Below, one piece after another: positions 1 through 9,132 of a stretch of DNA of 43,500 bases. Below the pieces are notes generated by a model. The model saw only the letters and a program-made list of their open reading frames with translations. It did no database searches and was not told the origin of the DNA. The stretch covers positions 1 to 43,500 of the forward strand of contig JAVWMQ010000011.1 in the NCBI GenBank assembly GCA_036637375.1. Direction: 5' to 3'. The stretch is from JAVWMQ01 sp036637375 (GTDB lineage: Bacteria > Bacillota > Clostridia > Peptostreptococcales > Anaerovoracaceae). Position 1 is the first letter of the stretch, and each line of letters begins with the position of its first letter. The position numbers and the translations under genes are program-made.

Positions 1-24
1 GTATGAACTAGAATTATAACATTT

Positions 25-54
25 AAAAACTGGACAAGCTATTGTCCAGTTTTT
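25..54 (-). terminator. Intrinsic terminator of the PBP-maf-pilin operon
   Basis: A 13-bp perfect inverted repeat (25-37 against 42-54) with a 4-base loop. Read on the minus strand it ends in a run of T just after the pilin-like gene stop at 61. The stem is symmetric (A-rich one side, T-rich the other), so it could also stop plus-strand transcription entering from the left. Confidence 0.85.
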
Positions 55-60
55 TATATT

Positions 61-858
61 TTATTTATCTACCTTTGTCCAAACAGCATTAGGTTGAGCA
101 TTAATGCGACCATCCTTAACTATGCCATTTTCTGTTGAATAAAATGAATCAGTTTTGATATCATATTTGTATACTTTAAGTTGAGATACGTTTTCGCCTT
201 TAGGGTGGATCACTTCATCTTTAGTAAAATAAAACACAATATCGCTTGTAGCGTTTTTGCTTGGTCTATAAAATGACCACGAGTTAGTTTGCAAAAAATA
301 TTGCTGATCAGGAGGCAGTTTTTTTAGAATTTGACTTGCGAAAGAATTAGGTGAGTATAGTCCAAATCTATCAATTTGCATGCCAACAAAAGCTGATGGT
401 AAGTTCTTATAGAAATTAATAAATGTGTCCTTACCAAGTGTTTCGCTAATTGTAACTGTTTCCTTTGACACGGTATAGGTTTTTTTAACTCCGCAATTAT
501 CACTACCACCATAACTACAGTACTTAACCAAGAATGGTGAATTTGCGTAGTTTAAGTGGGTGACTTTTGAAGATTCAACTTTTGAGTATGTAATTATGCC
601 AGGAACCTCTGCAAGTTTTACAGCTTCGTAAGGATCAACAACCTCTGACTTGAATTTAGTATAATTTTCGCTTACCAAAGTTTGACCTGCAAGGACACAG
701 CTACGGCATTCTGTAACTGAAGTTTTTTCTTCTGCTTTGTCTATATATTTGATCATTGAGGGGATTAAAATAGCTGCTAATACGGCTAAAATAACAATTA
801 CTACAATTAGTTCAACAAGAGTAAAACCTTTTTCTAAATATTTTCTATTAGAGTACAT
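61..858 (-). CDS. Type IV pilin-like (prepilin) protein
   Basis: A 265-residue protein with a class III (prepilin) signal. A short basic leader ends at Gly11, followed by FTLVELIVVIVILAVLAAI, with the conserved Glu at position 5 of the mature protein (Glu16). This is the hallmark of type IV pilins and pseudopilins, which are cleaved and N-methylated by a prepilin peptidase and assembled into a membrane-anchored filament. The rest is a hydrophilic domain with a cysteine pair near residues 51-54 and further cysteines near residues 113-121; I recognise no subfamily. The start is set by a TAAGGAGG site overlapping the maf stop. It is the last gene of the PBP-maf operon, 11 bases after maf. No pilus assembly ATPase, platform protein or peptidase is in the window. 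It could be a major pilin, a minor pilin or a competence pseudopilin. Confidence 0.85.
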   Translation of the reverse strand: MYSNRKYLEKGFTLVELIVVIVILAVLAAILIPSMIKYIDKAEEKTSVTECRSCVLAGQTLVSENYTKFKSEVVDPYEAVKLAEVPGIITYSKVESSKVTHLNYANSPFLVKYCSYGGSDNCGVKKTYTVSKETVTISETLGKDTFINFYKNLPSAFVGMQIDRFGLYSPNSFASQILKKLPPDQQYFLQTNSWSFYRPSKNATSDIVFYFTKDEVIHPKGENVSQLKVYKYDIKTDSFYSTENGIVKDGRINAQPNAVWTKVDK

Positions 859-869
859 AGTACGCCTCC

Positions 870-1451
870 TTACTTAGTTGTCAAAAAATTGGTATTTGAC
901 AGGTTATTAATGAATTTATTATATGGAAAGCCAACAACATTATCATAATCACCATGGTATAAATCAATGTACTTCGAAAATATGCCTTGTATAGCATATC
1001 CTCCAGCTTTGTCATATGGTTCATCCGTAGAAATGTATTTTTCTATTTCTATCTGTGTCATATTTTTTACAAAAACTGTAGTTTCATCAAAAAAACAGTT
1101 GATGGTGTTTGTAGTTGGGTTTATAACTGTAACTCCAGTACAAACACTATGTTTACCACCTTGAATTAATGTAATCATCGCTCTTGCATCGCTTTGATCC
1201 TTTGGTTTGCCAAGTATTTTGTCATTAACAATAACTGAAGTATCTGCCCCTACGATTATATCTTTTGTTTCTGAATTGTTTGAGTAAATATCTAATGCCT
1301 TAATTAAAGATAGATACATAACAGACTCAGTAGGGGTAAGGGCAATTGGTAATACTTCTTCTACATTTGAACAAATTACTACTGGATTAATATTATTCTT
1401 TTGGAAAATTTCAAGTCGCCTTGGTGAGGCGGATGCTAATATTATTCCCAT
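870..1451 (-). CDS. maf: Maf family nucleotide pyrophosphatase
   Basis: A 193-residue Maf/HAM1-superfamily protein. It begins with the diagnostic ILASASPRR motif; further on GADTSV, GKPKD and the GGYAIQG segment are typical of the family, whose members hydrolyse non-canonical or modified nucleoside triphosphates (dTTP/UTP class) and are linked to septum control in Bacillus. The open frame extends upstream to 1667, but those 72 residues are the out-of-frame image of the PBP tail. The true start is the ATG at 1451, which begins MGIILAS and is preceded by GAAAGGA. It lies 10 bases after the PBP stop, so the two are surely cotranscribed. Full length for the family. Confidence 0.93.
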   Translation of the reverse strand: MGIILASASPRRLEIFQKNNINPVVICSNVEEVLPIALTPTESVMYLSLIKALDIYSNNSETKDIIVGADTSVIVNDKILGKPKDQSDARAMITLIQGGKHSVCTGVTVINPTTNTINCFFDETTVFVKNMTQIEIEKYISTDEPYDKAGGYAIQGIFSKYIDLYHGDYDNVVGFPYNKFINNLSNTNFLTTK

Positions 1452-1461
1452 AAATTCCTTT

Positions 1462-4158
1462 CTATGGTGTTTGTGGAGGTTGTGGTTCTCCATCGGGGTT
1501 GTTACCATCCCCATCATTTCCATCTGGATTTGGCGGTACATTTGGATCTGGGTTATCAGGAAGTATTCCTGGATTATTTGGTGTATTTTCGCCATCTTCG
1601 TTTGTATTTTCTTCGTCCTTAGGTTTTTCTTCTTTTTCTCCATATCTAGCACTACTTTCAGTACCATTTACAAAGTACTCACCACCGTAATAAACCACAT
1701 TTGATGGTTGAGTAGGGAAATCTCCTGTCATATTGGCTGTTGCGGCAGTCATTATTTTGCTCCAAAGTCTAGTTGCTGCATCTGAACTTGAGCTTAGCTG
1801 AAGTCCTATGTCGTTTCCAATCCACAATGCTGCTGAATATTGGGGCGTAAAGCCACAGAACCAAATATCTTTTTTGTCAGTAGTTGTTCCGGTTTTCCCA
1901 GCTGTTGGTTTTCCAGGAACTGCTGCAAATTTACCTAAACCATTTGTAACTGTTGTTTTTAATATATCTTGTGTAATAAATGCAACATCTTCATCAACAA
2001 CTTGTGTTTTCTTTTGTTTTGGTTCTAGTATGATTTTTCCTTTTTTGTCTTCAATCTTTTTGTAAGAAGTTGGGGCAACATGAACACCTTTGTTTGGGAA
2101 GGTTCCAAAAGCGGCACTCATTTCCAAAGGGGATATTCCTTGTGCCATACCTCCAAGAGCTAAGGCAGCGGCATTCTCATCATTTGTAGCACCTTTTGTA
2201 ACTAGGGATGTTACACCAAATTTCTTTAATTGATCAATGGCATAATCGTTTCCAACTTGCTGTAAAACACGAACCGCATTTACATTGACTGATTGTTCAA
2301 CTGATTTTCTAAGTGACATAACACCTCTGTATCCGTTATACCAGTTTTTTGGCCATATTTTCCCTTGAATAGTAAGAGGTGCATCGTTTATTCCACTGGC
2401 AGCTGTCCAGTAGTTTCCGTATAAGCTTGTTTTTTGATTTTTGTCATATTCAGTAAAATCCATTGGCTTTCCTTCTGACACAGCATCTTTACCTTGCTGT
2501 AGCGCAGCGGAGTAAACTGATAGTGGCTTAATTGACGAACCAGGCTGTCTTGGGTTTATTGCTCTATTATATAGCATTTTACCTGAAGTATCTCTGCCAC
2601 CAATCATGGCTTTTATTTCGCCTGTTCTATAGTCGTTAATTACCATAGCTCCTTGAGGCTGCCTAACTTTTGCTCTCAAAGTGTATTTAGTTTGATCGGC
2701 AATATAATTACGACCATTTTTTTTGAAAAACTTAGGATAATCTTTGAAGAATGATTTATCAATAATAAGATTTCCTTTTTTATCTAATGATTTATATCCT
2801 TCAGGGACCAATAAGATTCCACCTTTGATACTGCTAAATACTCCACCTTCTGTTGTATACATATCTTTAAATTCGATATTATAATCTTTTACGTCGTTTA
2901 CGTTTGTTTCATAGAATTTAAGTCGTTTACCAGCACGGAGAATCATGTTTCCATTACTTAATTTGTAATCGTTTGGAGTAAGGGTAAAGTTTTTATTTAT
3001 GTCAAAATAATTGCCATATTTATATAGCATAATATTGCCGCCATAATTTAATATATTACCATTACCGTCATATCGTGTATTTGCGACAGAAGGGAAGTTG
3101 TAGCTTTTATTAAATTCATCTTCTGCTGCTTTTTGTGCTTGTGAATTAAGTGAAGTATAAATACTTAGACCACCGGCATATATTTTTTCTCGAGCTTCCG
3201 CTTTAGAATAGTTATACTGAGTCATTAATTCGTCTGTGAGCTGATCAACTAAATAATCTATAAAATAAGTAGTTCCACCAGAAACTCCCTCAAGTGTGAC
3301 TTTAACTTTTTTTGATAAATCAGTATTTTGAGCTGTTAAAGCTTCTGAATCTGATATGTATCCTTGTTCTTTCATAAATTTAATAGTAGTTAACCTACGG
3401 TTTTCACTAAGTTTGCCGTTATACACATAAGTGAACTCAGGTGTTTCTAATAAAACTTTTTTATCACTTTTGGTAGTCGTAGTATCGTTTGTATTATTTG
3501 ATATTCTTTTAATTAAAGCATAACTATCTGGAGCTTTAGGAATGGATGCTAGTGATACACATTCTGCAAGAGAAAGATCTTTTGGATCTTTATTATAGTA
3601 TGCCTGTGAAGCTGATTGTATACCATAGGAATTATACCCTAAGTAAATAGTATTTAGGTATGCTTCTATGATTTCCTTCTTTGATAGATGGTTTTCAATA
3701 ACTACTGTATAGTATGCTTCTGATATTTTACGGCTTAGGGATCTTACACTTTTAGTTTCAGCAAGATAAACGTTTCTGGCAAGCTGTTGTGTAATTGTAC
3801 TTGTTCCAGAAATATCTCCTCCACTAAATATACTATCCTTGATTGCACCTGCCATTCTCAAAAAATTGAAACCATGATGCTTCCAAAATGTTTTATCTTC
3901 AATTGCGACAACTGCGTTAATTAAATCTTTGGGCATTTCGTCGTATTTGATGTTAGTTCTATTACCATTATCAAGATAGATATTTTCGATTTTTTGACCT
4001 TGATCATCATATAAAGTTGAACTTTCTGCAAGATAATCGTAAATAGTATCTGGAGTAATCTTTGGTGTATTTGCTACTACTGTAAGAGTATAAATACCAA
4101 GGAATAGTCCTAAGGCTAAACAAATGCCTATAATGAATTTTAAAATTTTTCTTCCCAT
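1462..4158 (-). CDS. Class A penicillin-binding protein (PBP1A-like transglycosylase/transpeptidase)
   Basis: An 898-residue bifunctional peptidoglycan synthase. After a short cytoplasmic N-terminus and one membrane anchor (about residues 8-28) comes a GT51 transglycosylase domain (about 60-240) with catalytic Glu87 in VVAIEDKTFW and the STITQQLARN motif. The transpeptidase domain (about 500-800) has the SxxK motif SSIK (Ser541, Lys544), SVN (623-625) and KTG (755-757). The region between them (about 340-495) is the usual spacer. The C-terminal 60 residues are an Asn/Asp/Pro/Gly/Glu-rich, apparently disordered tail. The domain acts outside the membrane, polymerising lipid II and cross-linking stems. 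It is the first gene of the operon with maf and the pilin-like gene. The start is supported by GAAAGGA upstream and a near-consensus promoter at 4188-4216. Confidence 0.95.
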   Translation of the reverse strand: MGRKILKFIIGICLALGLFLGIYTLTVVANTPKITPDTIYDYLAESSTLYDDQGQKIENIYLDNGNRTNIKYDEMPKDLINAVVAIEDKTFWKHHGFNFLRMAGAIKDSIFSGGDISGTSTITQQLARNVYLAETKSVRSLSRKISEAYYTVVIENHLSKKEIIEAYLNTIYLGYNSYGIQSASQAYYNKDPKDLSLAECVSLASIPKAPDSYALIKRISNNTNDTTTTKSDKKVLLETPEFTYVYNGKLSENRRLTTIKFMKEQGYISDSEALTAQNTDLSKKVKVTLEGVSGGTTYFIDYLVDQLTDELMTQYNYSKAEAREKIYAGGLSIYTSLNSQAQKAAEDEFNKSYNFPSVANTRYDGNGNILNYGGNIMLYKYGNYFDINKNFTLTPNDYKLSNGNMILRAGKRLKFYETNVNDVKDYNIEFKDMYTTEGGVFSSIKGGILLVPEGYKSLDKKGNLIIDKSFFKDYPKFFKKNGRNYIADQTKYTLRAKVRQPQGAMVINDYRTGEIKAMIGGRDTSGKMLYNRAINPRQPGSSIKPLSVYSAALQQGKDAVSEGKPMDFTEYDKNQKTSLYGNYWTAASGINDAPLTIQGKIWPKNWYNGYRGVMSLRKSVEQSVNVNAVRVLQQVGNDYAIDQLKKFGVTSLVTKGATNDENAAALALGGMAQGISPLEMSAAFGTFPNKGVHVAPTSYKKIEDKKGKIILEPKQKKTQVVDEDVAFITQDILKTTVTNGLGKFAAVPGKPTAGKTGTTTDKKDIWFCGFTPQYSAALWIGNDIGLQLSSSSDAATRLWSKIMTAATANMTGDFPTQPSNVVYYGGEYFVNGTESSARYGEKEEKPKDEENTNEDGENTPNNPGILPDNPDPNVPPNPDGNDGDGNNPDGEPQPPQTP

Positions 4159-4187
4159 ATTTTTTTCCTTTCACGTTGATATACAAA

Positions 4188-4216
4188 ATTATACCACATT
4201 ATATGTTTTGTATCAA
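4188..4216 (-). promoter_or_regulatory. Sigma-A promoter of the PBP-maf-pilin operon
   Basis: On the minus strand: TTGATA, 17-base spacer, TATAAT (-10 at 4188-4193, -35 at 4211-4216), 30 bases before the PBP start codon at 4158. Match to the sigma-A consensus is 5/6 and 6/6. Confidence 0.8.
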
Positions 4217-4280
4217 AAAGAATGTGTTATAATTGTAGGTAAAGTTACAAAAAATAAAGGTTTTAAAGACAGAATACCGG

Positions 4281-4289
4281 TGATATAAT
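4281..4289 (+). promoter_or_regulatory. Candidate extended -10 promoter of dtd
   Basis: TGATATAAT is an extended -10 element 43 bases before the dtd ATG. No good -35 is seen 17 bases upstream, as expected for an extended -10 promoter. A second TATAAT at 4228-4233 is an alternative. Confidence 0.5.
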
Positions 4290-4331
4290 TATTGCTAATT
4301 GTGAAGTTAGGACAGAGAAATAGGAGGCGTT

Positions 4332-4778
4332 ATGAAATTAGTTATACAAAGAGTTAAAGAAGCTTCAGTGAGTGTTGATGGCGAAGTTATAGGTGCGATC
4401 AATAGAGGGTTTTTGGTTTTAATTGGGATAGGTAAAACCGATACAAAAGAAATTGCTGATAAATACATAAAAAAAATGGTAGGACTACGTATTTTTGAAG
4501 ACGAGGAAGGTAAAACCAACTTGTCATTAAACGATGTTAATGGTGAAGTTTTGCTAATATCTCAGTTCACTTTATATGCAAATTGCAAAAAAGGGAATAG
4601 ACCAAGTTTTATTGATGCTGGACTTCCGGATGAGGCAGAGGAGCTATATAACTATATGGTTAATAAAACCAAAGAAGTATTACCAATTGTTGAAACGGGG
4701 AGCTTTGGTGCAGAGATGAAGGTTTCCCTTGTAAATGATGGACCATTTACAATTATACTTGATGAAGCTATAATGTAA
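4332..4778 (+). CDS. dtd: D-aminoacyl-tRNA deacylase
   Basis: A 148-residue DTD1-family enzyme, normal full length. It hydrolyses D-amino acids mischarged on tRNA (for example D-Tyr-tRNA), and also Gly-tRNA(Ala) in studied members. Both signature segments are present: SQFTL (77-81), followed by the positively charged KKGNRPSF, and the NDGP segment (135-138) carrying the cross-subunit Gly-Pro that enforces chirality. GSFGAEM (123-129) is also typical. The start has a canonical AGGAGG seven bases upstream. The gene stands between divergent PBP and comEC promoters and looks monocistronic, or at most weakly read through into comEC. Confidence 0.97.
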   Translation: MKLVIQRVKEASVSVDGEVIGAINRGFLVLIGIGKTDTKEIADKYIKKMVGLRIFEDEEGKTNLSLNDVNGEVLLISQFTLYANCKKGNRPSFIDAGLPDEAEELYNYMVNKTKEVLPIVETGSFGAEMKVSLVNDGPFTIILDEAIM

Positions 4779-4782
4779 AATA

Positions 4783-4811
4783 TTGACAGTTGGCTTAATT
4801 AATGTTAATAT
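4783..4811 (+). promoter_or_regulatory. Sigma-A promoter of comEC-holA
   Basis: TTGACA (4783-4788), 17-base spacer, TAATAT (4806-4811), just after the dtd stop and 38 bases before the chosen comEC start. The -35 is a perfect consensus. Confidence 0.7.
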
Positions 4812-4849
4812 AAAGTGTAATGCTTTGAAGCATATAGAGAAGGTTGCGT

Positions 4850-7018
4850 GTGAGAGTGAGAAGACCACTTGTATTTTTGACTGGAATTTATGTTTCGTTA
4901 ATATTTATTTTATTAGGAATTATTTGTCCTATATTTAATATTGAAAATGATAGCTTAGTTAAACAATCGGGAAGTGATGTGACATTAGTTGGTATGGTTA
5001 CTGATCTTCAAAAGAAGGATAATAACTATTTTTCCTTGGTGCTTAAATCAAATAATAGTAGCAAGGTTTTAGTTAATTGTTATTTTGATATCAAAAAATA
5101 TAGAGAGCTGCCGGGGCGAGAGGTTAGTGTATCTGGGAAGCTAGAAGTACCAAAAGAAAACACAAATCCAAGGACCTTTAATTATCGAATGTACTTAAAA
5201 ACACGTAATATTTCAACCATTATGACTGCAAAAAACCTTGAAGTTAGAGAATTAATGTCAAAGTACGAATACTATACATCTCAGTTTAGGTTTAATTTGA
5301 ATGATAGCCTTTATTCAAAAATGACTGATGTTGCAGCTGGTATAACCATGGCTATGTTAATTGGAGATAATAAAGGGCTTGATGGAGAGGTGTATGAGAC
5401 ATTTCAGAGAGATGGAATAGCTCATATACTTGCAATTTCAGGATTACATATGGTGGTTATTTATAATTTCATTGCATTTTTTTTGAAGAACAAACGAAAT
5501 ATCAAAAGCAATATGTTGATTTTGGTATTTTTATTTGTATATTCCTCATTGGCAAATTTTAGTCCGTCTGTAGTTAGATCTTCGCTTATGATTGGAATTC
5601 ATATTATTTCAAAGCTTATTCATAGGAGGTATGATTTATTAACAGCAGCGGCAGTTTCGATTATAATTATTTTGACAATAAACCCGTGGCAGCTTTTTAA
5701 TTTGGGATTCCAAATGTCATATTTAGCTATTTTTATAATGGCATCTTTTTTGCCTAAATTCTCAAATTATAAGATTTCTCCATTTGTAAGAGACACGATT
5801 ATGCCAATTATAGTAATTCAGATTGGAATGGCACCATTTACCATATATCATTTCAACTTTTTTAGTTTTACAGGATTGATTGCTAATATTCCTTGTATTT
5901 TTATATCTTCGTTAATTATCCCAGTAGGCATTGTTGCTATGGGATTTGAATTTATGGCAGGATTTGTTCCGGAAATATTGATATCAATATTAGAAATTCT
6001 AGTCAACGCTTTAATTAAATGTAATGATTTAATATATTTAGATGGTGCAATAACTTTTGATATTGTTAGCCCATATATATTCTTTGTATTTGCATTTTAT
6101 AGTATATATTTCTTTTTATCTTCTGAATACTGTAGTATACTATATTTAAGGTCTATTCACAAAAAAATCAGGGAGACTTTGTGTAAACTAATAATAATTT
6201 CGTTGGTTTTAACATTGATTTTTGCCAATGATATGAGAGATGTTAATGTTTATTTTATTGACGTGGGTCAAGGTAGCTCTGTTTTATTTAAAGGTAAAAA
6301 TGGTAGAACTTTATTAATTGATGGCGGCGGAAAGAAAAATTATGATATGGGTAAAAAAACACTAATGCCATATTTACTTAAAAATGGAGTCAAGAAAATT
6401 GATCTTGGAATTGTAACTCATTTAGATACCGACCATTATGATGGAATTGCATCTCTAGCAAGACTAAAAAAGGTAGATAAATTAGGCTTTTATGATGGAA
6501 ACGAGATGCAGTCACCCGAATTATCAAAAACTACTAGCCTTACAAAGGAAAATTTTTTGTTTTTATCAAAAGGGAATTTAGTTAAGGTTGATGAAAATCT
6601 TTATTTTACAGTGATTTCGCCGACAAAAAAGGAAAAAATTGAATACAAAGAAGAAATAGATTCTGGTGATGAAAATCGCAGGAGTCTAGTTCTAAATGTT
6701 GTCTGTGACGGTGTAAGTTTTTTGATTACAGGTGATATGGATTTTGCCGTAGAAGAAACATTGATTGATGGTTTAAAGGCAGATGTTTTACAAGTAGGAC
6801 ATCATGGTAGTGCGTACAGTACAGGAGATGCTTTTTTGAAAAAGGTAAAACCTGATATTGGAGTAATTCAAGTAGGAAAAAATAATTATGGACATCCGTC
6901 CAAAGATGTAATTAATAGATTACTAGAGAACAATGCTGCTGTTTATAGAACTGATACAAAAGGCGGTGTTGGTTTTGTGTGTAAAAATGGCAAATATACA
7001 ATTAAAACAGTTTTGTGA
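4850..7018 (+). CDS. comEC: ComEC/Rec2 DNA internalization channel protein
   Basis: A 722-residue polytopic membrane protein, the channel through which single-stranded DNA enters competent cells. In order: N-terminal membrane segments and an OB-like extracytoplasmic domain (about 35-135), the Competence domain with the signature ISGLHM (about 196-201) and several helices to about 450, then a metallo-beta-lactamase-like domain from about 463. That domain has HLDTDH (about 524-529), ITGDMD and VGHHGS (about 650), so its nuclease-type metal ligands look intact. The frame opens at a TTG at 4844, but GAGAAGG (4837-4843) abuts that codon. The GTG at 4850 has six-base spacing and is preferred. It is followed six bases later by holA, a common comEC neighbour. 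With the pilin-like gene it hints at natural transformation, which is inference. Confidence 0.93.
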   Translation: MRVRRPLVFLTGIYVSLIFILLGIICPIFNIENDSLVKQSGSDVTLVGMVTDLQKKDNNYFSLVLKSNNSSKVLVNCYFDIKKYRELPGREVSVSGKLEVPKENTNPRTFNYRMYLKTRNISTIMTAKNLEVRELMSKYEYYTSQFRFNLNDSLYSKMTDVAAGITMAMLIGDNKGLDGEVYETFQRDGIAHILAISGLHMVVIYNFIAFFLKNKRNIKSNMLILVFLFVYSSLANFSPSVVRSSLMIGIHIISKLIHRRYDLLTAAAVSIIIILTINPWQLFNLGFQMSYLAIFIMASFLPKFSNYKISPFVRDTIMPIIVIQIGMAPFTIYHFNFFSFTGLIANIPCIFISSLIIPVGIVAMGFEFMAGFVPEILISILEILVNALIKCNDLIYLDGAITFDIVSPYIFFVFAFYSIYFFLSSEYCSILYLRSIHKKIRETLCKLIIISLVLTLIFANDMRDVNVYFIDVGQGSSVLFKGKNGRTLLIDGGGKKNYDMGKKTLMPYLLKNGVKKIDLGIVTHLDTDHYDGIASLARLKKVDKLGFYDGNEMQSPELSKTTSLTKENFLFLSKGNLVKVDENLYFTVISPTKKEKIEYKEEIDSGDENRRSLVLNVVCDGVSFLITGDMDFAVEETLIDGLKADVLQVGHHGSAYSTGDAFLKKVKPDIGVIQVGKNNYGHPSKDVINRLLENNAAVYRTDTKGGVGFVCKNGKYTIKTVL

Positions 7019-7024
7019 GGAATT

Positions 7025-8029
7025 ATGGCTAAAAGATATGATGAAAAGGGAGAGCATAGCTTTCAAAGAATTAGTAAGGATATTAAAAGTGACAATTTAG
7101 GTAATGTTATTTTTTTATATGGTGTAGAGCAATATTTAGTTGATTGGTCTATTGATATTTTGGTTGAAAAATATATCAATGAAGCGACTAAAAGTATGGA
7201 CCTTGATATTATTAATTTTGAAATTATGGGGTTTGATAATATTGTAAATTCTTGTGAGACAACTCCAATGTTTTCAGAGAAAAAAGTTGTCATAATAAAG
7301 AATTATAGAAATGAATTTAAAGATCAAATTATTGAGTATATAAAAGACATTCCAGAGTACACACTTCTAATACTTGCAGCTGAAACTATGGATAAAGGGT
7401 TTAGTAGTGGATGTAAAAGCTATAACTTTGAACCTTTAGGGCAAAGTCAATTAATTAGTTTTATGAATAAAAGACTAAAAGCAAATAAGAAAGAAGCTAC
7501 GAGAGGAATATTAAACATGATAATATCTGAAAGTGGATATTATAACAATGATATTGATTATACCTTATATAATTTGGACAAAGATATTCAAAAAATAATT
7601 GCTCATAGTGATGATTATGAAATTAAACCAAGTGATGTGCTTGCAGGGGTTTCATCAAATATTGAGCATGGGATTTTTAAAATGATGGATGCTATTTCAA
7701 ATAATAAAAAAGATGAAGCTTTTAGACTTCTAAATGATTTGATTTTGGCAGGAGAAAGTGAGTATAAACTTTTAGCAACGATAGTATCCCAAGTTGAGTT
7801 GATGTTGGAAGTTAAGGAATTAGTTGAGGACGGAAAGCAGCTTGTAGAAATACAAAGGTTATTAAAGGTTCATGAGTTTAGAATTAAGAAGGCAATGAAT
7901 TTTTCGAGAAGATACCATATAAAGAGTTTAAAGAGAACATTATTTAATGCATATGGTGTGGATGAAAAAATTAAGACTGGATTGCTTGATGGTAAGTTAG
8001 CGTTAGAACTTGTTATAGCGGAGATGTAA
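7025..8029 (+). CDS. holA: DNA polymerase III subunit delta
   Basis: A 334-residue HolA-family clamp-loader subunit. It opens the beta sliding clamp as part of the DnaX complex. The N-terminal region, with IFLYGVEQYLVDW (about 29-41) where the family has its Walker-like fold, and the helical C-terminal collar (about 215-334) match the family, and the length is usual. The SNIEHGIFKMMDAI segment corresponds to the family's conserved helical region. The gene begins six bases after comEC with GAGGA upstream, and the comEC-holA pair is widespread in Firmicutes. The next gene starts one base after its stop. Confidence 0.9.
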   Translation: MAKRYDEKGEHSFQRISKDIKSDNLGNVIFLYGVEQYLVDWSIDILVEKYINEATKSMDLDIINFEIMGFDNIVNSCETTPMFSEKKVVIIKNYRNEFKDQIIEYIKDIPEYTLLILAAETMDKGFSSGCKSYNFEPLGQSQLISFMNKRLKANKKEATRGILNMIISESGYYNNDIDYTLYNLDKDIQKIIAHSDDYEIKPSDVLAGVSSNIEHGIFKMMDAISNNKKDEAFRLLNDLILAGESEYKLLATIVSQVELMLEVKELVEDGKQLVEIQRLLKVHEFRIKKAMNFSRRYHIKSLKRTLFNAYGVDEKIKTGLLDGKLALELVIAEM

Positions 8030-8030
8030 T

Positions 8031-8936
8031 ATGAGTAAAAAAATAGGATCAAAACAATTAAAAGCAGACATGATGTTAGTTTTAGTAACCTTGTGTTGGG
8101 GAATTTCATACTTGTTAATGGATATTGCATTGGAAGAATTAGAACCTTTTGTTCTGAATACATTTAGATTTTTTGGGGCATTCGTTATTGCTTCCATTGT
8201 TGCCTTTCCGAGAATTAAATCAGTTAACAAAGAGACGATTAAGTATAGTATATTTGTAGGAATAGCCTTATATTTTGTATATATAGGGTGTACTTTTGGA
8301 GTTATGTATACGAGCATTTCTAATGCTGGATTTTTGTGTGCATTAGCAGTAGTCTTTACACCTCTGTTAGCGTTCATATTTTTGAAACAAGTTCCTAACA
8401 AGAAATTCATTGTTGTTGTTATAATGGCAGTTATAGGAATTGCATGTCTGACTCTAAATGAACAATTAAAACTAGCATCAGGAGATATCCTTTGTATATT
8501 ATGTGCATTTGCATATGCTGTAGATCTACTTATTACTGAGATTGCAGTTAGTAAAGATGAGGTCGATGCTTTTCAACTTGGAGTGTTCCAACTTGGAGTT
8601 ACAGGTATACTTTGTGCGATTACAGCAATATTTATCGAAACACCTAAAGTGCCGTCCTCTGGCAAGGTATGGTTTGCAGTTATCTTTCTAACTGTATTTT
8701 GTACAGGGATTGCATTTATAATTCAAGCAGTAGCACAGCAATACACAACAGCTAGCCATGTTGGGGTTATATTTACATTAGAACCAGTTTTTTCTGGTAT
8801 AGGAGCATTCTTAGTAGCTGGCGAAGTTTTATCAGGCAGAGCATACTTTGGTGCATTTTTGCTAGTGGCTAGTTTGTTTGTAATGGAAGTTGATTTTTCT
8901 AAGATGCTAAAAAGAAATCGAGTAGCTATGAAGTGA
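8031..8936 (+). CDS. EamA/DMT-family transporter
   Basis: A 301-residue membrane protein with about ten hydrophobic segments arranged as two EamA repeats. The first repeat starts with the family pattern of a short helix containing LCWGISYLLM and LEPFVLNTFRF; the second carries VAQQYTTASHVGVIFTLEPVFSG, the typical EamA repeat end. These are drug/metabolite-superfamily exporters or importers of amino acids, nucleotides or metabolites; the substrate cannot be read from sequence. The gene is tightly coupled to holA (one-base gap; the GGAG ribosome site lies inside holA) and ends before the terminator at 8963-8991. Confidence 0.88.
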   Translation: MSKKIGSKQLKADMMLVLVTLCWGISYLLMDIALEELEPFVLNTFRFFGAFVIASIVAFPRIKSVNKETIKYSIFVGIALYFVYIGCTFGVMYTSISNAGFLCALAVVFTPLLAFIFLKQVPNKKFIVVVIMAVIGIACLTLNEQLKLASGDILCILCAFAYAVDLLITEIAVSKDEVDAFQLGVFQLGVTGILCAITAIFIETPKVPSSGKVWFAVIFLTVFCTGIAFIIQAVAQQYTTASHVGVIFTLEPVFSGIGAFLVAGEVLSGRAYFGAFLLVASLFVMEVDFSKMLKRNRVAMK

Positions 8937-8962
8937 GTATTTGATTAGTCAAAAGTTTAAGG

Positions 8963-8991
8963 TAGACAACAAAAATGTTGTCTATTTTTTT
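8963..8991 (+). terminator. Intrinsic terminator after the EamA transporter
   Basis: Eight-bp stem (8963-8970 with 8977-8984), six-base loop, followed by seven T. It closes the comEC-holA-transporter unit. Confidence 0.9.
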
Positions 8992-9023
8992 GTTGAAATA
9001 TACTAATAGATTTGTCTTTAATA

Positions 9024-9052
9024 TTGTTTTTTTGTTATAGATTTGTTATAAT
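9024..9052 (+). promoter_or_regulatory. Sigma-A promoter of the Stn-type operon
   Basis: TTGTTT (9024-9029), 17-base spacer, TATAAT (9047-9052), with the start codon at 9133. The -10 lies inside the perfect 11-bp palindrome GTTATAATAAC. In this AT-rich sequence the palindrome may be chance. Confidence 0.6.
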
Positions 9053-9132
9053 AACCGGTAGGATAAATGGTAAATTTTATATTACAACATTTTGAAGATT
9101 GAGAAACTTAAAGGAAAAAATGGAGGAAAACT

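Noticed and set aside
1452..1667. Maf with a 72-residue N-terminal extension
   Set aside because: The extension is an alternative reading of the PBP C-terminal tail; the ribosome site and the family N-terminus place the start at 1451.
9045..9055. Palindrome GTTATAATAAC as a Rex operator of the Stn-type operon
   Set aside because: It lacks the TTGTTAA-N4-TTAACAA layout; it is an 11-bp palindrome around TATAAT in AT-rich sequence and may be chance.
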